This document shows, one piece after another, positions 1 to 6,566 of a stretch of DNA of 16,291 nt. The position numbers and the translations under genes were made by a program. The stretch covers positions 1-16,291 of the forward strand of contig JAGWIH010000019.1 in NCBI GenBank assembly GCA_028866355.1. The letters run 5' to 3'. How positions within the stretch are numbered: the stretch's first letter is position 1; the number at the start of each line of letters is the position of its first letter. The notes under the pieces were generated by a model, which was not told the origin of the DNA, made no database searches, and worked only from the letters and a program-made list of their open reading frames with translations. This DNA comes from Alphaproteobacteria bacterium. Its GTDB lineage: Bacteria > Pseudomonadota > Alphaproteobacteria > ATCC43930 > CGMCC-115725.

Positions 1-1221
1 GGCGCCGAAGCAGGTCGAGAACGTCGCCTGCGGCTCCTTGCCGAGGCCCTTTTCGGTGCCGGCGACGCGCGCGGTGTAGCCCGACAGGAAATGGTACATC
101 GCCTGTTCCGGCGTCAATTTCGCAATGGGCGGCAGCACGCCGAAGGCGTCGGCCGTCAGCATGATGACGTTCTCGGGATGCGGCGCGAGGCCGGTCTCGC
201 TCATGTTGGGAATGAAATCGACCGGATAGCAGGCGCGGGTGTTCTCGGTCAGGCTGCCGTCGTCGAGATCCGGCATGCGCGTCGCCGGATCGATGACGAC
301 GTTCTCCAGCACCGTGCCGAAGCGGAAGACCGTGTCGTAGATCTCCGGCTCGGCCGGTTTCGACAAATTGATGCACTTGGCGTAACAGCCGCCCTCGAAA
401 TTGAACAGGCCCTTCTGGCTCCAGCCGTGTTCGTCGTCACCAATGAGCGTGCGCGAACTGTCGGCCGACAGCGTCGTCTTGCCGGTGCCCGATAGGCCGA
501 AGAAGATGGCGGCGTCGCCGCGCGGCCCGACATTGGCCGAGCAGTGCATCGGCAGCACGTCGCGTCCCGGCAGGACGTAGTTGAGATAGCCGAACACCGA
601 CTTCTTGATCTCGCCGGCGTATTCGGTGCCGAGAATCAGCACCAGCTTGCGCGCGAAATTGACCGCGACGATGGTGTCCGTACGGATGCCGTCGATCTCG
701 TGCATCGCGAACAGCTTCGGCGCATGCAGGATGGTGAAATCCGGCGTGAAGTCGCCCAGCTCTTCGCGCTTCGGGCGGATGAACATGTTGCGCGCGAACA
801 GCGCGTGCCAAGCGCTCGGCGTCACCACGCGGACCTTGAGGCCGAACGCCGGATCGGCGCCGGCGCGCAAATCGTTCACGTAGAGCTTGTGGCCCTGATA
901 CCAGGCGAGCACGCGGTGGTGCAGCTGGTCGAAGGTCGCCGGCGGCAGCTTCTGGTTGATCTCGTTCCAGTCGATGTCCTTGCTCGTCGACGGCTCGTCG
1001 ACCGTGTATTTGTCCTTCGGCGTGCGCCCGGTGAAGGCGCCGGTATAGGCGACGAACGAGCCGCCGGCGCCGAGGAAGCCCTCGCCGTTCCGGATCGCGT
1101 GCTCGTAGAGCACCGGAACCGACAGGTTCCAGAACTCGCCGCTCAGATTGCGAAAGCCTTGCCGTTTGAGTCCGAAGCTCGAGGCAAGCGCGAGCGTGGT
1201 CTCGGGTGCGTCTTTAGGCAC
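1..1221 (-). CDS. pckA: Phosphoenolpyruvate carboxykinase (ATP), C-terminus cut by window edge
   Basis: Converts oxaloacetate plus ATP to PEP, CO2 and ADP, the first committed step of gluconeogenesis, in the cytosol. 407 codons are present; the family usually runs to about 530-540 residues, so roughly a quarter is missing beyond base 1. The P-loop GLSGTGKTT lies at residues 242-250 and the family motif NFEGGCYAK at 274-282. The N-terminal region contains the substrate-site stretch TGRTPKDK. I chose the GTG at 1219-1221 because AGGAGG stands 7 bases upstream and the protein begins in family style (MPKDAPETTLA). No in-frame stop is seen. A candidate promoter and a structured leader lie upstream (1249-1340). 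PckA beside chvI-chvG is a known arrangement in rhizobia and relatives; here three genes separate them. Its product PEP is the phosphate donor for the PTS proteins encoded downstream of chvG. Confidence 0.97.
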   Translation of the reverse strand, partial: MPKDAPETTLALASSFGLKRQGFRNLSGEFWNLSVPVLYEHAIRNGEGFLGAGGSFVAYTGAFTGRTPKDKYTVDEPSTSKDIDWNEINQKLPPATFDQLHHRVLAWYQGHKLYVNDLRAGADPAFGLKVRVVTPSAWHALFARNMFIRPKREELGDFTPDFTILHAPKLFAMHEIDGIRTDTIVAVNFARKLVLILGTEYAGEIKKSVFGYLNYVLPGRDVLPMHCSANVGPRGDAAIFFGLSGTGKTTLSADSSRTLIGDDEHGWSQKGLFNFEGGCYAKCINLSKPAEPEIYDTVFRFGTVLENVVIDPATRMPDLDDGSLTENTRACYPVDFIPNMSETGLAPHPENVIMLTADAFGVLPPIAKLTPEQAMYHFLSGYTARVAGTEKGLGKEPQATFSTCFGA

Positions 1222-1248
1222 GGTGTTTCCTCCTGGCCGAGGTGACTC

Positions 1249-1301
1249 CGGTGCCGGCTTATGGGCGACGCGCAATCCCCCTCGCGTCGCGGTGCCGGCT
1301 T
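1249..1301 (-). repeat. 12-bp direct repeats flanking a hairpin in the pckA leader
   Basis: The 12-mer CGGTGCCGGCTT (plus strand) occurs at 1249-1260 and again, identical, at 1290-1301. Between the copies lies a perfect 8-bp inverted repeat, GCGACGCG at 1265-1272 and CGCGTCGC at 1283-1290, with a 10-base loop. On the pckA mRNA the order would be repeat, stem, loop AGGGGGATTG, stem, repeat, ending 27 bases before the GTG. All of this is directly visible; a regulatory role (leader RNA structure or protein-binding repeats) is inference. Confidence 0.6.
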
Positions 1302-1310
1302 GGCCTTAAA

Positions 1311-1338
1311 AGTATCGCGCGCAATATGACCATTGCAA
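1311..1338 (-). promoter_or_regulatory. Candidate sigma-70-type promoter for pckA with palindromic -35 region
   Basis: Reading the minus strand, TTGCAA (1333-1338) and GATACT (1311-1316) are separated by 16 bases, a reasonable -35/-10 pair. Transcription would begin near 1304, giving a leader of about 80 bases that includes the repeats and hairpin. The -35 box sits inside a perfect 10-bp palindrome CATTGCAATG at 1331-1340, which could be an operator. The boxes match consensus only partly. Confidence 0.4.
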
Positions 1339-1374
1339 TGTGGGGTTGGCCCACGCACCGTGACCGAATTCTGC

Positions 1375-1393
1375 CGCAGCGCGATGCGCTGCG
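1375..1393 (-). terminator. Hairpin after the flavin-barrel gene, possible weak terminator
   Basis: CGCAGCGC (1375-1382) and GCGCTGCG (1386-1393) form a perfect 8-bp stem with a 3-base loop, 11 bases after the stop codon at 1405. No T-run follows on the minus strand, so it is not a textbook intrinsic terminator. It could still end or stabilise the upstream transcript before the pckA promoter. Confidence 0.3.
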
Positions 1394-1404
1394 CACCACG
1401 CGCG

Positions 1405-1878
1405 TCAGCCGCTCTTCCTGACGGATGCTGCGGTGCGGTATTGGTCGCCGGATATCCCGTCGATGCGACCGAAGCCGGCGACCAGGTGAATCCGCAAGAT
1501 CGCGAGGCGATAGAGCGCAAAGTCCTTGAAGTCGGCATAGGTGGCGGCCGACGGGTGGCGCGCGACAAACGATGCCTTTGCCGCGGCGTCGTCGAGGCGC
1601 GCGGCTTCGCCAAGAAACGTCGCGCGCGGCGCGGCCAACGGATCGCCGGCCTGGTCGATGCTTTCGACCAGCAGCGACGCGCGCGGGTCGCGCGCTAGAT
1701 TCTTGGCGTGCTCCGCCAGATCGGACAGCAGCAGCAACGGTGCGCCGGCGCCGTCATCGGCGGTCAGCACGAGCGACGCGTACGGCGCGCCGCTCGCGGT
1801 CAAGGTCGCGAGGCTGGCGCGCGGCGCCTTGGACAACAGAGTACGTGCGGCGGTCGCAACGGCGGCGGGATCGCTCAT
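1405..1878 (-). CDS. Pyridoxamine 5'-phosphate oxidase-like FMN-binding split-barrel protein (HugZ-type)
   Basis: A 157-residue protein resembling the N-terminal split-barrel domain of HugZ/PNPOx-like proteins, which bind FMN or haem as dimers. The N-terminal stretch PRASLATLTASGAPYAS and the central LLLLSDLAEHAKNL match the barrel and cofactor-contact regions. The C-terminal HPSAATYADFKDFALYRL followed by HLVAGFGRIDGI is typical of the HugZ-related branch. Many relatives carry an additional C-terminal DUF2470 domain of about 80 residues; it is absent here. The ATG at 1876-1878 fits the family start, with a weak GAGGAT upstream. The gene lies 52 bases after the MFS gene on the same strand, so the two are probably co-transcribed. 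The substrate cannot be read from sequence; haem degradation, flavin reduction or simple flavin binding are all possible. Confidence 0.8.
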   Translation of the reverse strand: MSDPAAVATAARTLLSKAPRASLATLTASGAPYASLVLTADDGAGAPLLLLSDLAEHAKNLARDPRASLLVESIDQAGDPLAAPRATFLGEAARLDDAAAKASFVARHPSAATYADFKDFALYRLAILRIHLVAGFGRIDGISGDQYRTAASVRKSG

Positions 1879-1930
1879 GCGGCCATCCTCGGCCGCACGC
1901 CGTTGCCGCGCAACGGTCGCGTCGGCGCGG

Positions 1931-3136
1931 CTAGTCGGCCGCTTCGGCCGCGGGCGCGCTGACCCGTGTACCGCGCGGGAAAAGCCAGGCGCAGGCGAGG
2001 ATGCCCGCCGCGAACACCAACAGCACGGCGAACAGCCAGACGAAGCCCGCGCGCTCCGGCGGCAGGAAGGAGACAAGCGGCACGGCGATGCTCGCCGCGA
2101 CGAGCGAGATCAGATACCGCGCGGCATAAACGCGCGAGCGCCAGGCGTCGTGCGCGTAGCGCGCCACCATCGCGTCCGTGATTGGAATGAAACCGAAGAC
2201 CACGAACATCATCGCGACCGAGACCGCCAGCATCGGCCAATCGCTCAGCGCGCCAACCAGCAGCAGCAGCGGCCCGAGCAGGACGGCAAACGGCAGAAAC
2301 ACGTCGCGCAACGGCCGGCCGTCGATCAACTGTCCGACCAGGAGCTGCGCGAAGGCGGCGAGGACATAGACGAAGCACACCAACGCGCCGACGCCGAACG
2401 TCGTATGCACCAGCGCGGCGAGCCGCACGTCGAACAGCTTGGGCATGACGATCGTGGTGGCGTTGAAGACGATGGCGCCGCAGACCGTCGCGACCGTGAG
2501 CAGCGCGAAGACGCGGCGGGCTTCGTCGTCGTGCCGCACGCGCCGCGTGCCGCCGGCGGCCGTCGCCGCCGGTGCCGGTGCGGCGGGCACCAGCCAGGCG
2601 AAGACGATGCCGATGACGATCGCGATCGCGCCGGGCACGGCAAAGGCGGCACGCCAGCCGGCCAGATCGGCCAGCGCGCCCGCCGACAAGGCCGCGAACG
2701 CGACGCCGAGATTGCCGCATAAGCCGTTCCAGCCGAGCGCGCGGCCCATGCGCTTCTGGTCCTTGACCAGCATGGCGATGCCGACCGGGTGATAAATCGC
2801 GGCGAACAGGCCGACGAGGGTGAGGCCGCCGGCGATCTGCCACGACGTTTGCGCCAGCGAGGTCAGGATGCCGGCGACGCCGATACCGATGAAGAAGACA
2901 ATCATCATCGGCCGCCGGCCCCAGTGGTCGCCGAGCCAGCCGGCCGGCAACGATCCGGCGCCGAAAGCGAGGAAGCCGCCGAGCGATAACGGCAACATGG
3001 CGCGATAGTCGGATCCGAACGACGCGGTCATCGCCAGCACGACGGTCGGAAAGATCAGCATCATCAGGTGATCGACCGCGTGGCCGATGTTGAGGAAGGC
3101 GGCGGTGATGCGGGTTTGGCTCATGGCGCGGCGCAT
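1931..3136 (-). CDS. Major facilitator superfamily (MFS) transporter
   Basis: A 401-residue integral membrane protein with about a dozen hydrophobic segments, the usual MFS size. The loop after the second segment carries the MFS signature GWLGDHWGRRPM (residues 66-77). The stretch FAAIYHPVGIAML resembles the YHP region of Fsr-like and related exporters. A cytoplasmic linker rich in Ala/Pro and then Arg/Asp separates the two six-helix halves. Two starts are possible, ATG at 3136 or ATG at 3124 (giving MSQTRITAAF); neither has a clear ribosome site. The gene is divergent from an AraC regulator 85 bases away, the arrangement seen for locally regulated efflux pumps such as E. coli nimT/nimR. The cargo is unknown; a drug or small-metabolite exporter is the likeliest class. 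Confidence 0.88.
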   Translation of the reverse strand: MRRAMSQTRITAAFLNIGHAVDHLMMLIFPTVVLAMTASFGSDYRAMLPLSLGGFLAFGAGSLPAGWLGDHWGRRPMMIVFFIGIGVAGILTSLAQTSWQIAGGLTLVGLFAAIYHPVGIAMLVKDQKRMGRALGWNGLCGNLGVAFAALSAGALADLAGWRAAFAVPGAIAIVIGIVFAWLVPAAPAPAATAAGGTRRVRHDDEARRVFALLTVATVCGAIVFNATTIVMPKLFDVRLAALVHTTFGVGALVCFVYVLAAFAQLLVGQLIDGRPLRDVFLPFAVLLGPLLLLVGALSDWPMLAVSVAMMFVVFGFIPITDAMVARYAHDAWRSRVYAARYLISLVAASIAVPLVSFLPPERAGFVWLFAVLLVFAAGILACAWLFPRGTRVSAPAAEAAD

Positions 3137-3177
3137 GCGGCGGTGGAATCAGGCCTCGACGTTAGCGCGCCGGGGCC

Positions 3178-3205
3178 TTGCACGCCTGCGAAAGTAGGCC
3201 ATAAT
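3178..3205 (+). promoter_or_regulatory. Promoter for the AraC-type regulator, with operator-like palindrome in the spacer
   Basis: TTGCAC (3178-3183) and CATAAT (3200-3205) are separated by exactly 16 bases, a good sigma-70-type match in an otherwise GC-rich region. The spacer, 3184-3199, is an imperfect palindrome GCCTGCGAAAGTAGGC whose outer four bases on each side pair perfectly. Transcription would begin near 3212, about 10 bases before the ATG at 3222, so the mRNA would be almost leaderless. Binding of the regulator at the palindrome (autoregulation or control of the divergent MFS gene) is inference. Confidence 0.5.
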
Positions 3206-3221
3206 CTATCGCAAAACAGCC

Positions 3222-4010
3222 ATGGCCCCGTCCGCCCTGCGCAGCACGGATGCTGCCGATTATCAGGACCTCGCCCGCCCGATTGCGGTGATGGCGAAGG
3301 ACTATCCGCGCGGCGTCGCCAATGCGCCGCATCGCCATCGCCGCGGCCAGTTGCTCTATGCCGCGACCGGCGTTATCGCGGTGACGACGCCGGCGGGGAC
3401 TTGGGTCGTGCCGCCGCATCGTGCCGTGTGGGTTCCGGCGGAGACCGAGCATTGGATTCGCACCTCGACCGCCGCGGCGCTGCGCGCCGCCTTCGTCGAT
3501 TCCGACACGCCCGGCCTGCCGCCGCGCTGTTGCGTCATCGCCGTATCGCCGCTGCTACGCGAGCTGCTGTTGCGCGCCGCGTCGCTGGCGCTCGATTACG
3601 ACGAAAGCGGACCCGACGGCCGGATCATGGCCGTGATCCTCGACGAGTTGCGCGCGCTGCCAGTGCTGCCGCTGCATTTGCCGCGACCCGGCGATGTACG
3701 CTTGCGACGCGTCTGCGACGCGATCGAACGCGATCCGGCTCAGACGCACACGCTCGCCGGATGGGGCCGCGTCGCCGGCGCCGCGCCGCGGACATTGGCG
3801 CGGCTGTTCCGCGCGCAGACCGGCATGAGTTTCGGCGCCTGGCGCCAACAGGCCCGGCTCTTGGCGGCGCTCGACCGCCTGGCGGCGGGCGAACCGGTGA
3901 CCGCGGTTGCGCTCGACCTCGGCTATCAGAGTCCGAGCGCGTTCACCTGCATGTTTCGCCGCGCCCTTGGCACGTCGCCCACGCGGTATTTTGGCGAAAG
4001 TCCGCGGTAA
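3222..4010 (+). CDS. AraC-family transcriptional regulator with N-terminal cupin domain (NimR-like)
   Basis: A 262-residue DNA-binding regulator. The N-terminal half (about residues 20-110) is a cupin-type sensor with HRHRRGQLLYA (His37, His39) and GTWVVPPHRAVWVPAETEHW, the pattern typical of the NimR/YeaM subgroup. The C-terminal 100 residues form the paired helix-turn-helix of AraC proteins; the second helix region reads VTAVALDLGYQSPSAFTCMFRRALGTSP with the usual GY.SPSAF..MF core. The ATG at 3222 lacks a Shine-Dalgarno sequence, which fits the predicted start of transcription only about 10 bases upstream. It is divergent from the MFS-flavoprotein pair, so it most likely controls them; the inducer is not known. 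A hairpin follows the stop codon. Confidence 0.9.
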   Translation: MAPSALRSTDAADYQDLARPIAVMAKDYPRGVANAPHRHRRGQLLYAATGVIAVTTPAGTWVVPPHRAVWVPAETEHWIRTSTAAALRAAFVDSDTPGLPPRCCVIAVSPLLRELLLRAASLALDYDESGPDGRIMAVILDELRALPVLPLHLPRPGDVRLRRVCDAIERDPAQTHTLAGWGRVAGAAPRTLARLFRAQTGMSFGAWRQQARLLAALDRLAAGEPVTAVALDLGYQSPSAFTCMFRRALGTSPTRYFGESPR

Positions 4011-4011
4011 A

Positions 4012-4047
4012 GTGGCCGCCCTAAACTCGCCATACTTGGGCGGCTAC
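4012..4047 (+). terminator. Stem-loop between the araC-type gene and chvI, possible terminator or operator
   Basis: Bases 4012-4021 (GTGGCCGCCC) pair with 4038-4047 (GGGCGGCTAC) over 10 bp with one G-T wobble, leaving a 16-base loop. The stem starts one base after the AraC gene's TAA. No T-run follows, so a Rho-independent terminator is uncertain. The right arm overlaps the candidate chvI -35 box, so it may instead be a regulator-binding inverted repeat. Confidence 0.4.
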
Positions 4048-4064
4048 CTAGGGCACGTCATATT
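4036..4064 (+). promoter_or_regulatory. Tentative chvI promoter
   Basis: TTGGGC (4036-4041) and CATATT (4059-4064) are 17 bases apart, and an AT-rich run (CATATTCTTTTG) stands out from the GC-rich surroundings. This is the best placed promoter-like pair ahead of the GTG at 4091, but the match to consensus is modest. Confidence 0.25.
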
Positions 4065-4090
4065 CTTTTGTCGATAAGAAAGGGTCTTCC

Positions 4091-4789
4091 GTGGCCAATT
4101 CCATTGCGTTGGTTGACGACGACAAGAACATTCTGCAGTCACTGTCGGTAGCGCTCGAAGCCGAAGGCTTCGCCGTGCGCACCTATAACGACGGCGCCGA
4201 GGCGCTCAAGGCAATGACCGCGCAGCCGGTCGATCTCGCCATCCTCGACATCAAGATGCCGCGCATGGATGGCATGGAGCTGCTTGCCACGCTGCGCAAG
4301 CAAAGCGCCATGCCGGTCATCTTCCTGACGTCGAAGGACGACGAGGTCGACGAAGTGCTCGGCTTGCGCATGGGCGCCGACGACTACATCAAGAAGCCGT
4401 TCTCGCAGCGCCTTTTGGTCGAGCGTATTCGCGCACTCTTGCGCCGCGGCGAAATCGCGCGCGGCGGCAGCGATACCCCGGCCGAGCCGGTTGTTCAGCG
4501 CGGCGACCTGACGCTCGATCCGGGACGCCACCAATGCACCTGGAAGGCGCAGGACGTCGACCTGACCGTCACGGAATTCCTGATCCTGAAATCGCTCGCC
4601 ATCCGGCCGGGGCATGTCAAAAGTCGCGACCAGCTGATGGACAGCGCGTACGGCGAGCATATCTATGTCGATGATCGGACGATCGACAGCCACATCAAGC
4701 GCCTACGCAAAAAGTTCAAATCTGTCGACACCGAGTTCGCCCAGATCGAAACCCTGTATGGCGTTGGATACCGTTACCGCGACCACTAA
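4091..4789 (+). CDS. chvI: OmpR/PhoB-type response regulator ChvI
   Basis: A 232-residue two-component response regulator, partner of the ChvG kinase encoded immediately downstream. The receiver domain (residues 1-120) has the acidic pair in VDDD (8-11), phospho-acceptor Asp53 in LAILDIKMPRMDGMELL, the switch Thr80 and Lys102 in KKPF. The C-terminal winged-helix domain carries LTVTEFLILKSLAIRPGHVK and VDDRTIDSHIKRLRKKF, the standard OmpR recognition-helix region. I used the GTG at 4091 because AGAAAGGG precedes it and the protein starts exactly at the receiver fold. In Agrobacterium, Sinorhizobium and Brucella, ChvI controls envelope, exopolysaccharide and acid or host responses. The reading frame overlaps the probable chvG start by 32 bases, suggesting translational coupling. 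Confidence 0.95.
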   Translation: MANSIALVDDDKNILQSLSVALEAEGFAVRTYNDGAEALKAMTAQPVDLAILDIKMPRMDGMELLATLRKQSAMPVIFLTSKDDEVDEVLGLRMGADDYIKKPFSQRLLVERIRALLRRGEIARGGSDTPAEPVVQRGDLTLDPGRHQCTWKAQDVDLTVTEFLILKSLAIRPGHVKSRDQLMDSAYGEHIYVDDRTIDSHIKRLRKKFKSVDTEFAQIETLYGVGYRYRDH

Positions 4790-6467
4790 TCGGCGCGACG
4801 CCGTGGCTGGCGCCGGTCAGCGCCCGAAGACCCGAACGCCCGCGATGCGGCGGCTGCGGTTTCGCGTGCGCGCGGGCTGGCATCTGTCGCCGCTCACGCG
4901 GCGCATTCTGACGGTCAATGTGTTGACGCTCGTGCTGCTCGGCGTCGGCGTGCTTTATCTCGGTGAGTATCAGGACAGCCTCGTCACCGCGAATATCGAA
5001 TCGCTTAAGACGCAAGCCGAGATCTTCGCCGCGGCGCTTGGCGAGGGCGCCGTCGATCAGCAGCGCGTCTCGTTCAAACTCGATCCGCAACTTTCGCGCG
5101 AAATGATGCGGCGGCTGGTCGAGCCGACGAAGACGCGGGCGCGCCTGTTCGACGAGCAGGGTAAACTCGTTGCCGACACCAACGTTCTCGAAGGGCCTGG
5201 TGGCACGGTGCAGGTCGCCCAGTTGGCGGCGCCGGACGCCAGCTTCTTCGAGCGGGTCACCGATGCGGTCTACGGCGCGGTTGTCAGCATCTTCCCGTGG
5301 CAGCAGGGCTTTCCGCGCTACGTCGAGCCGACGACCGACAACGCCGATTCATATCCAGATGCCGTGCGCGCCCTCGCTGGTGATATCGCCCAGAGCGTGC
5401 AAGCACGCGGCAACAGCGGTCTGATCCTCACCGTTGCCGTACCGGTACAGCACTATCGTAAGGTTCTGGGCGCGGTGCAGTTGTCGATCGGCAGCCGCGA
5501 TATCGAAAAGGCGATCCGCGCGGTCCGGATCGAGTTCATCAAGGTCTTCCTCGCCGCGCTGGGCATCACGATTTTCCTCTCGATCTATCTTGCCGGCACG
5601 ATTGCACGGCCGATCCGGCGCCTTGCGGCCGCCGCCGAATCCGTGCGGCGCCGTCCGACGCGCGAGGCCGCGATCCCCGATCTCACCGGCCGGCACGACG
5701 AGATCGGCGATCTCTCGGGCGCGCTCCGCGAAATGACCGCCGCGCTGTGGCAGCGCGTTGGCGCGATCGAGCGCTTTGCGGCCGATGTCGCGCACGAAAT
5801 CAAAAACCCGCTGACCTCGCTCAAAAGTGCAATCGAAACCGCCAGCCGGCTCAATGACCGCGAGAAGGAACGTAAACTGCTCGCGCTCGTGCTCGAGGAC
5901 GTGATGCGTCTCGACCGGTTGATCACCGACATTTCCGACGCCTCGCGGCTCGATGCCGATCTGGCGCGCGACGAGTTTGTGCCGGTGCCGCTCGGCAAGC
6001 TGCTGGCGACCTTGGTCCAGGTGCACGAAGCCGCGGCCAAGGACGATTCACCGCGGCTGCTGCTGTCCTTGCCGGGTGAGCCCGGCACGCCCGCCGGCGA
6101 TCTGCCGGTGCCGGGCATCGAAGGCCGGCTTGTCCAAGTGTTCCGCAACCTCATGGCCAACGCGGTGTCGTTCAGCCCGCCGGGAAGCGCGATCCGCATC
6201 GCCGCGCGTCGCGACGGCCGCGACGTCGTGGTGACGATCGACGATCAAGGGCCGGGCATTCCCGAAGGGAAATTCACCGCGATCTTCGAGCGCTTCTATT
6301 CCGAGCGGCCGGCCGGCGAAAAATTCGGCACCCATTCCGGTCTCGGCCTGTCGATTTCGAAGCAGATCGTCGAAAACCACCGCGGCCAGATCCGCGCCGA
6401 AAACCGCACCGACGATCGTGGTCAGGTGCTGGGTGCGCGCTTTACCGTCCGCCTGCCGGCAATTTAG
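4758..6467 (+). CDS. chvG: Membrane sensor histidine kinase ChvG
   Basis: A 569-residue sensor kinase of the ChvG/ExoS/BvrS family, autophosphorylating on His and passing phosphate to ChvI. From this start, membrane segment 1 lies at about 50-69 and segment 2 at about 261-283, enclosing a periplasmic sensor domain of some 190 residues. A HAMP region follows (RPIRRLAAAAESVRRR). The H-box FAADVAHEIKNPLTSLK places the catalytic His at 346. ATP-site motifs follow: N-box FRNLMANAVSFSP, G1 DDQGPGIPEG, F-box FERFYSERP and G2 HSGLGLSISKQIV. The ATG at 4758 is inside the end of chvI; GTG at 4803 and ATG at 4845 are alternatives, and none has a clear ribosome site. The first 40 or so residues are basic and poorly structured. 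The stop codon sits in the loop of a strong hairpin. Confidence 0.93.
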   Translation: MALDTVTATTNRRDAVAGAGQRPKTRTPAMRRLRFRVRAGWHLSPLTRRILTVNVLTLVLLGVGVLYLGEYQDSLVTANIESLKTQAEIFAAALGEGAVDQQRVSFKLDPQLSREMMRRLVEPTKTRARLFDEQGKLVADTNVLEGPGGTVQVAQLAAPDASFFERVTDAVYGAVVSIFPWQQGFPRYVEPTTDNADSYPDAVRALAGDIAQSVQARGNSGLILTVAVPVQHYRKVLGAVQLSIGSRDIEKAIRAVRIEFIKVFLAALGITIFLSIYLAGTIARPIRRLAAAAESVRRRPTREAAIPDLTGRHDEIGDLSGALREMTAALWQRVGAIERFAADVAHEIKNPLTSLKSAIETASRLNDREKERKLLALVLEDVMRLDRLITDISDASRLDADLARDEFVPVPLGKLLATLVQVHEAAAKDDSPRLLLSLPGEPGTPAGDLPVPGIEGRLVQVFRNLMANAVSFSPPGSAIRIAARRDGRDVVVTIDDQGPGIPEGKFTAIFERFYSERPAGEKFGTHSGLGLSISKQIVENHRGQIRAENRTDDRGQVLGARFTVRLPAI

Positions 6468-6475
6468 GCCGGCAG
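6453..6475 (+). terminator. Hairpin spanning the chvG stop codon
   Basis: CTGCCGGC (6453-6460) and GCCGGCAG (6468-6475) form a perfect 8-bp GC-rich stem around a 7-base loop AATTTAG that contains the chvG stop codon (6465-6467). There is no T-run after it, so termination may be partial, allowing some read-through into hprK, or the stem may protect the chvIG mRNA. Confidence 0.4.
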
Positions 6476-6515
6476 CGATATTGCTCTGCAACATGACCGG
6501 GCCTTGCGGGTGACA

Positions 6516-6543
6516 TTTAACGGTCCGGACCCAGGAATATATT
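6516..6543 (+). promoter_or_regulatory. Tentative promoter for the hprK-ptsI operon
   Basis: TTTAAC (6516-6521) and TATATT (6538-6543) are separated by 16 bases within an AT-rich patch that is unusual for this window. The spacer contains a perfect 10-bp palindrome GGTCCGGACC (6522-6531). A start near 6550 would place the inverted repeat at 6567-6601 in the leader. The -35 match is poor. Confidence 0.28.
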
Positions 6544-6566
6544 TGTCTTTTCAATAGGTTGGTATC

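Noticed and set aside
1541..2722. A 393-codon plus-strand open frame rich in Arg, Asp, Glu and Gln
   Set aside because: It covers the minus-strand flavin-barrel and MFS genes, whose products are recognisable; the low-complexity charged translation is a reverse-complement artefact.
3068..4024. A 318-codon plus-strand open frame over the AraC gene
   Set aside because: Its translation is Arg/Ala-rich noise in another frame, while the frame from 3222 has clear cupin and AraC domains.
6522..6531. Perfect palindrome GGTCCGGACC as an operator
   Set aside because: A 10-bp palindrome without a gap is expected several times by chance in a GC-rich window of this size; noted under the promoter but not scored as a finding.
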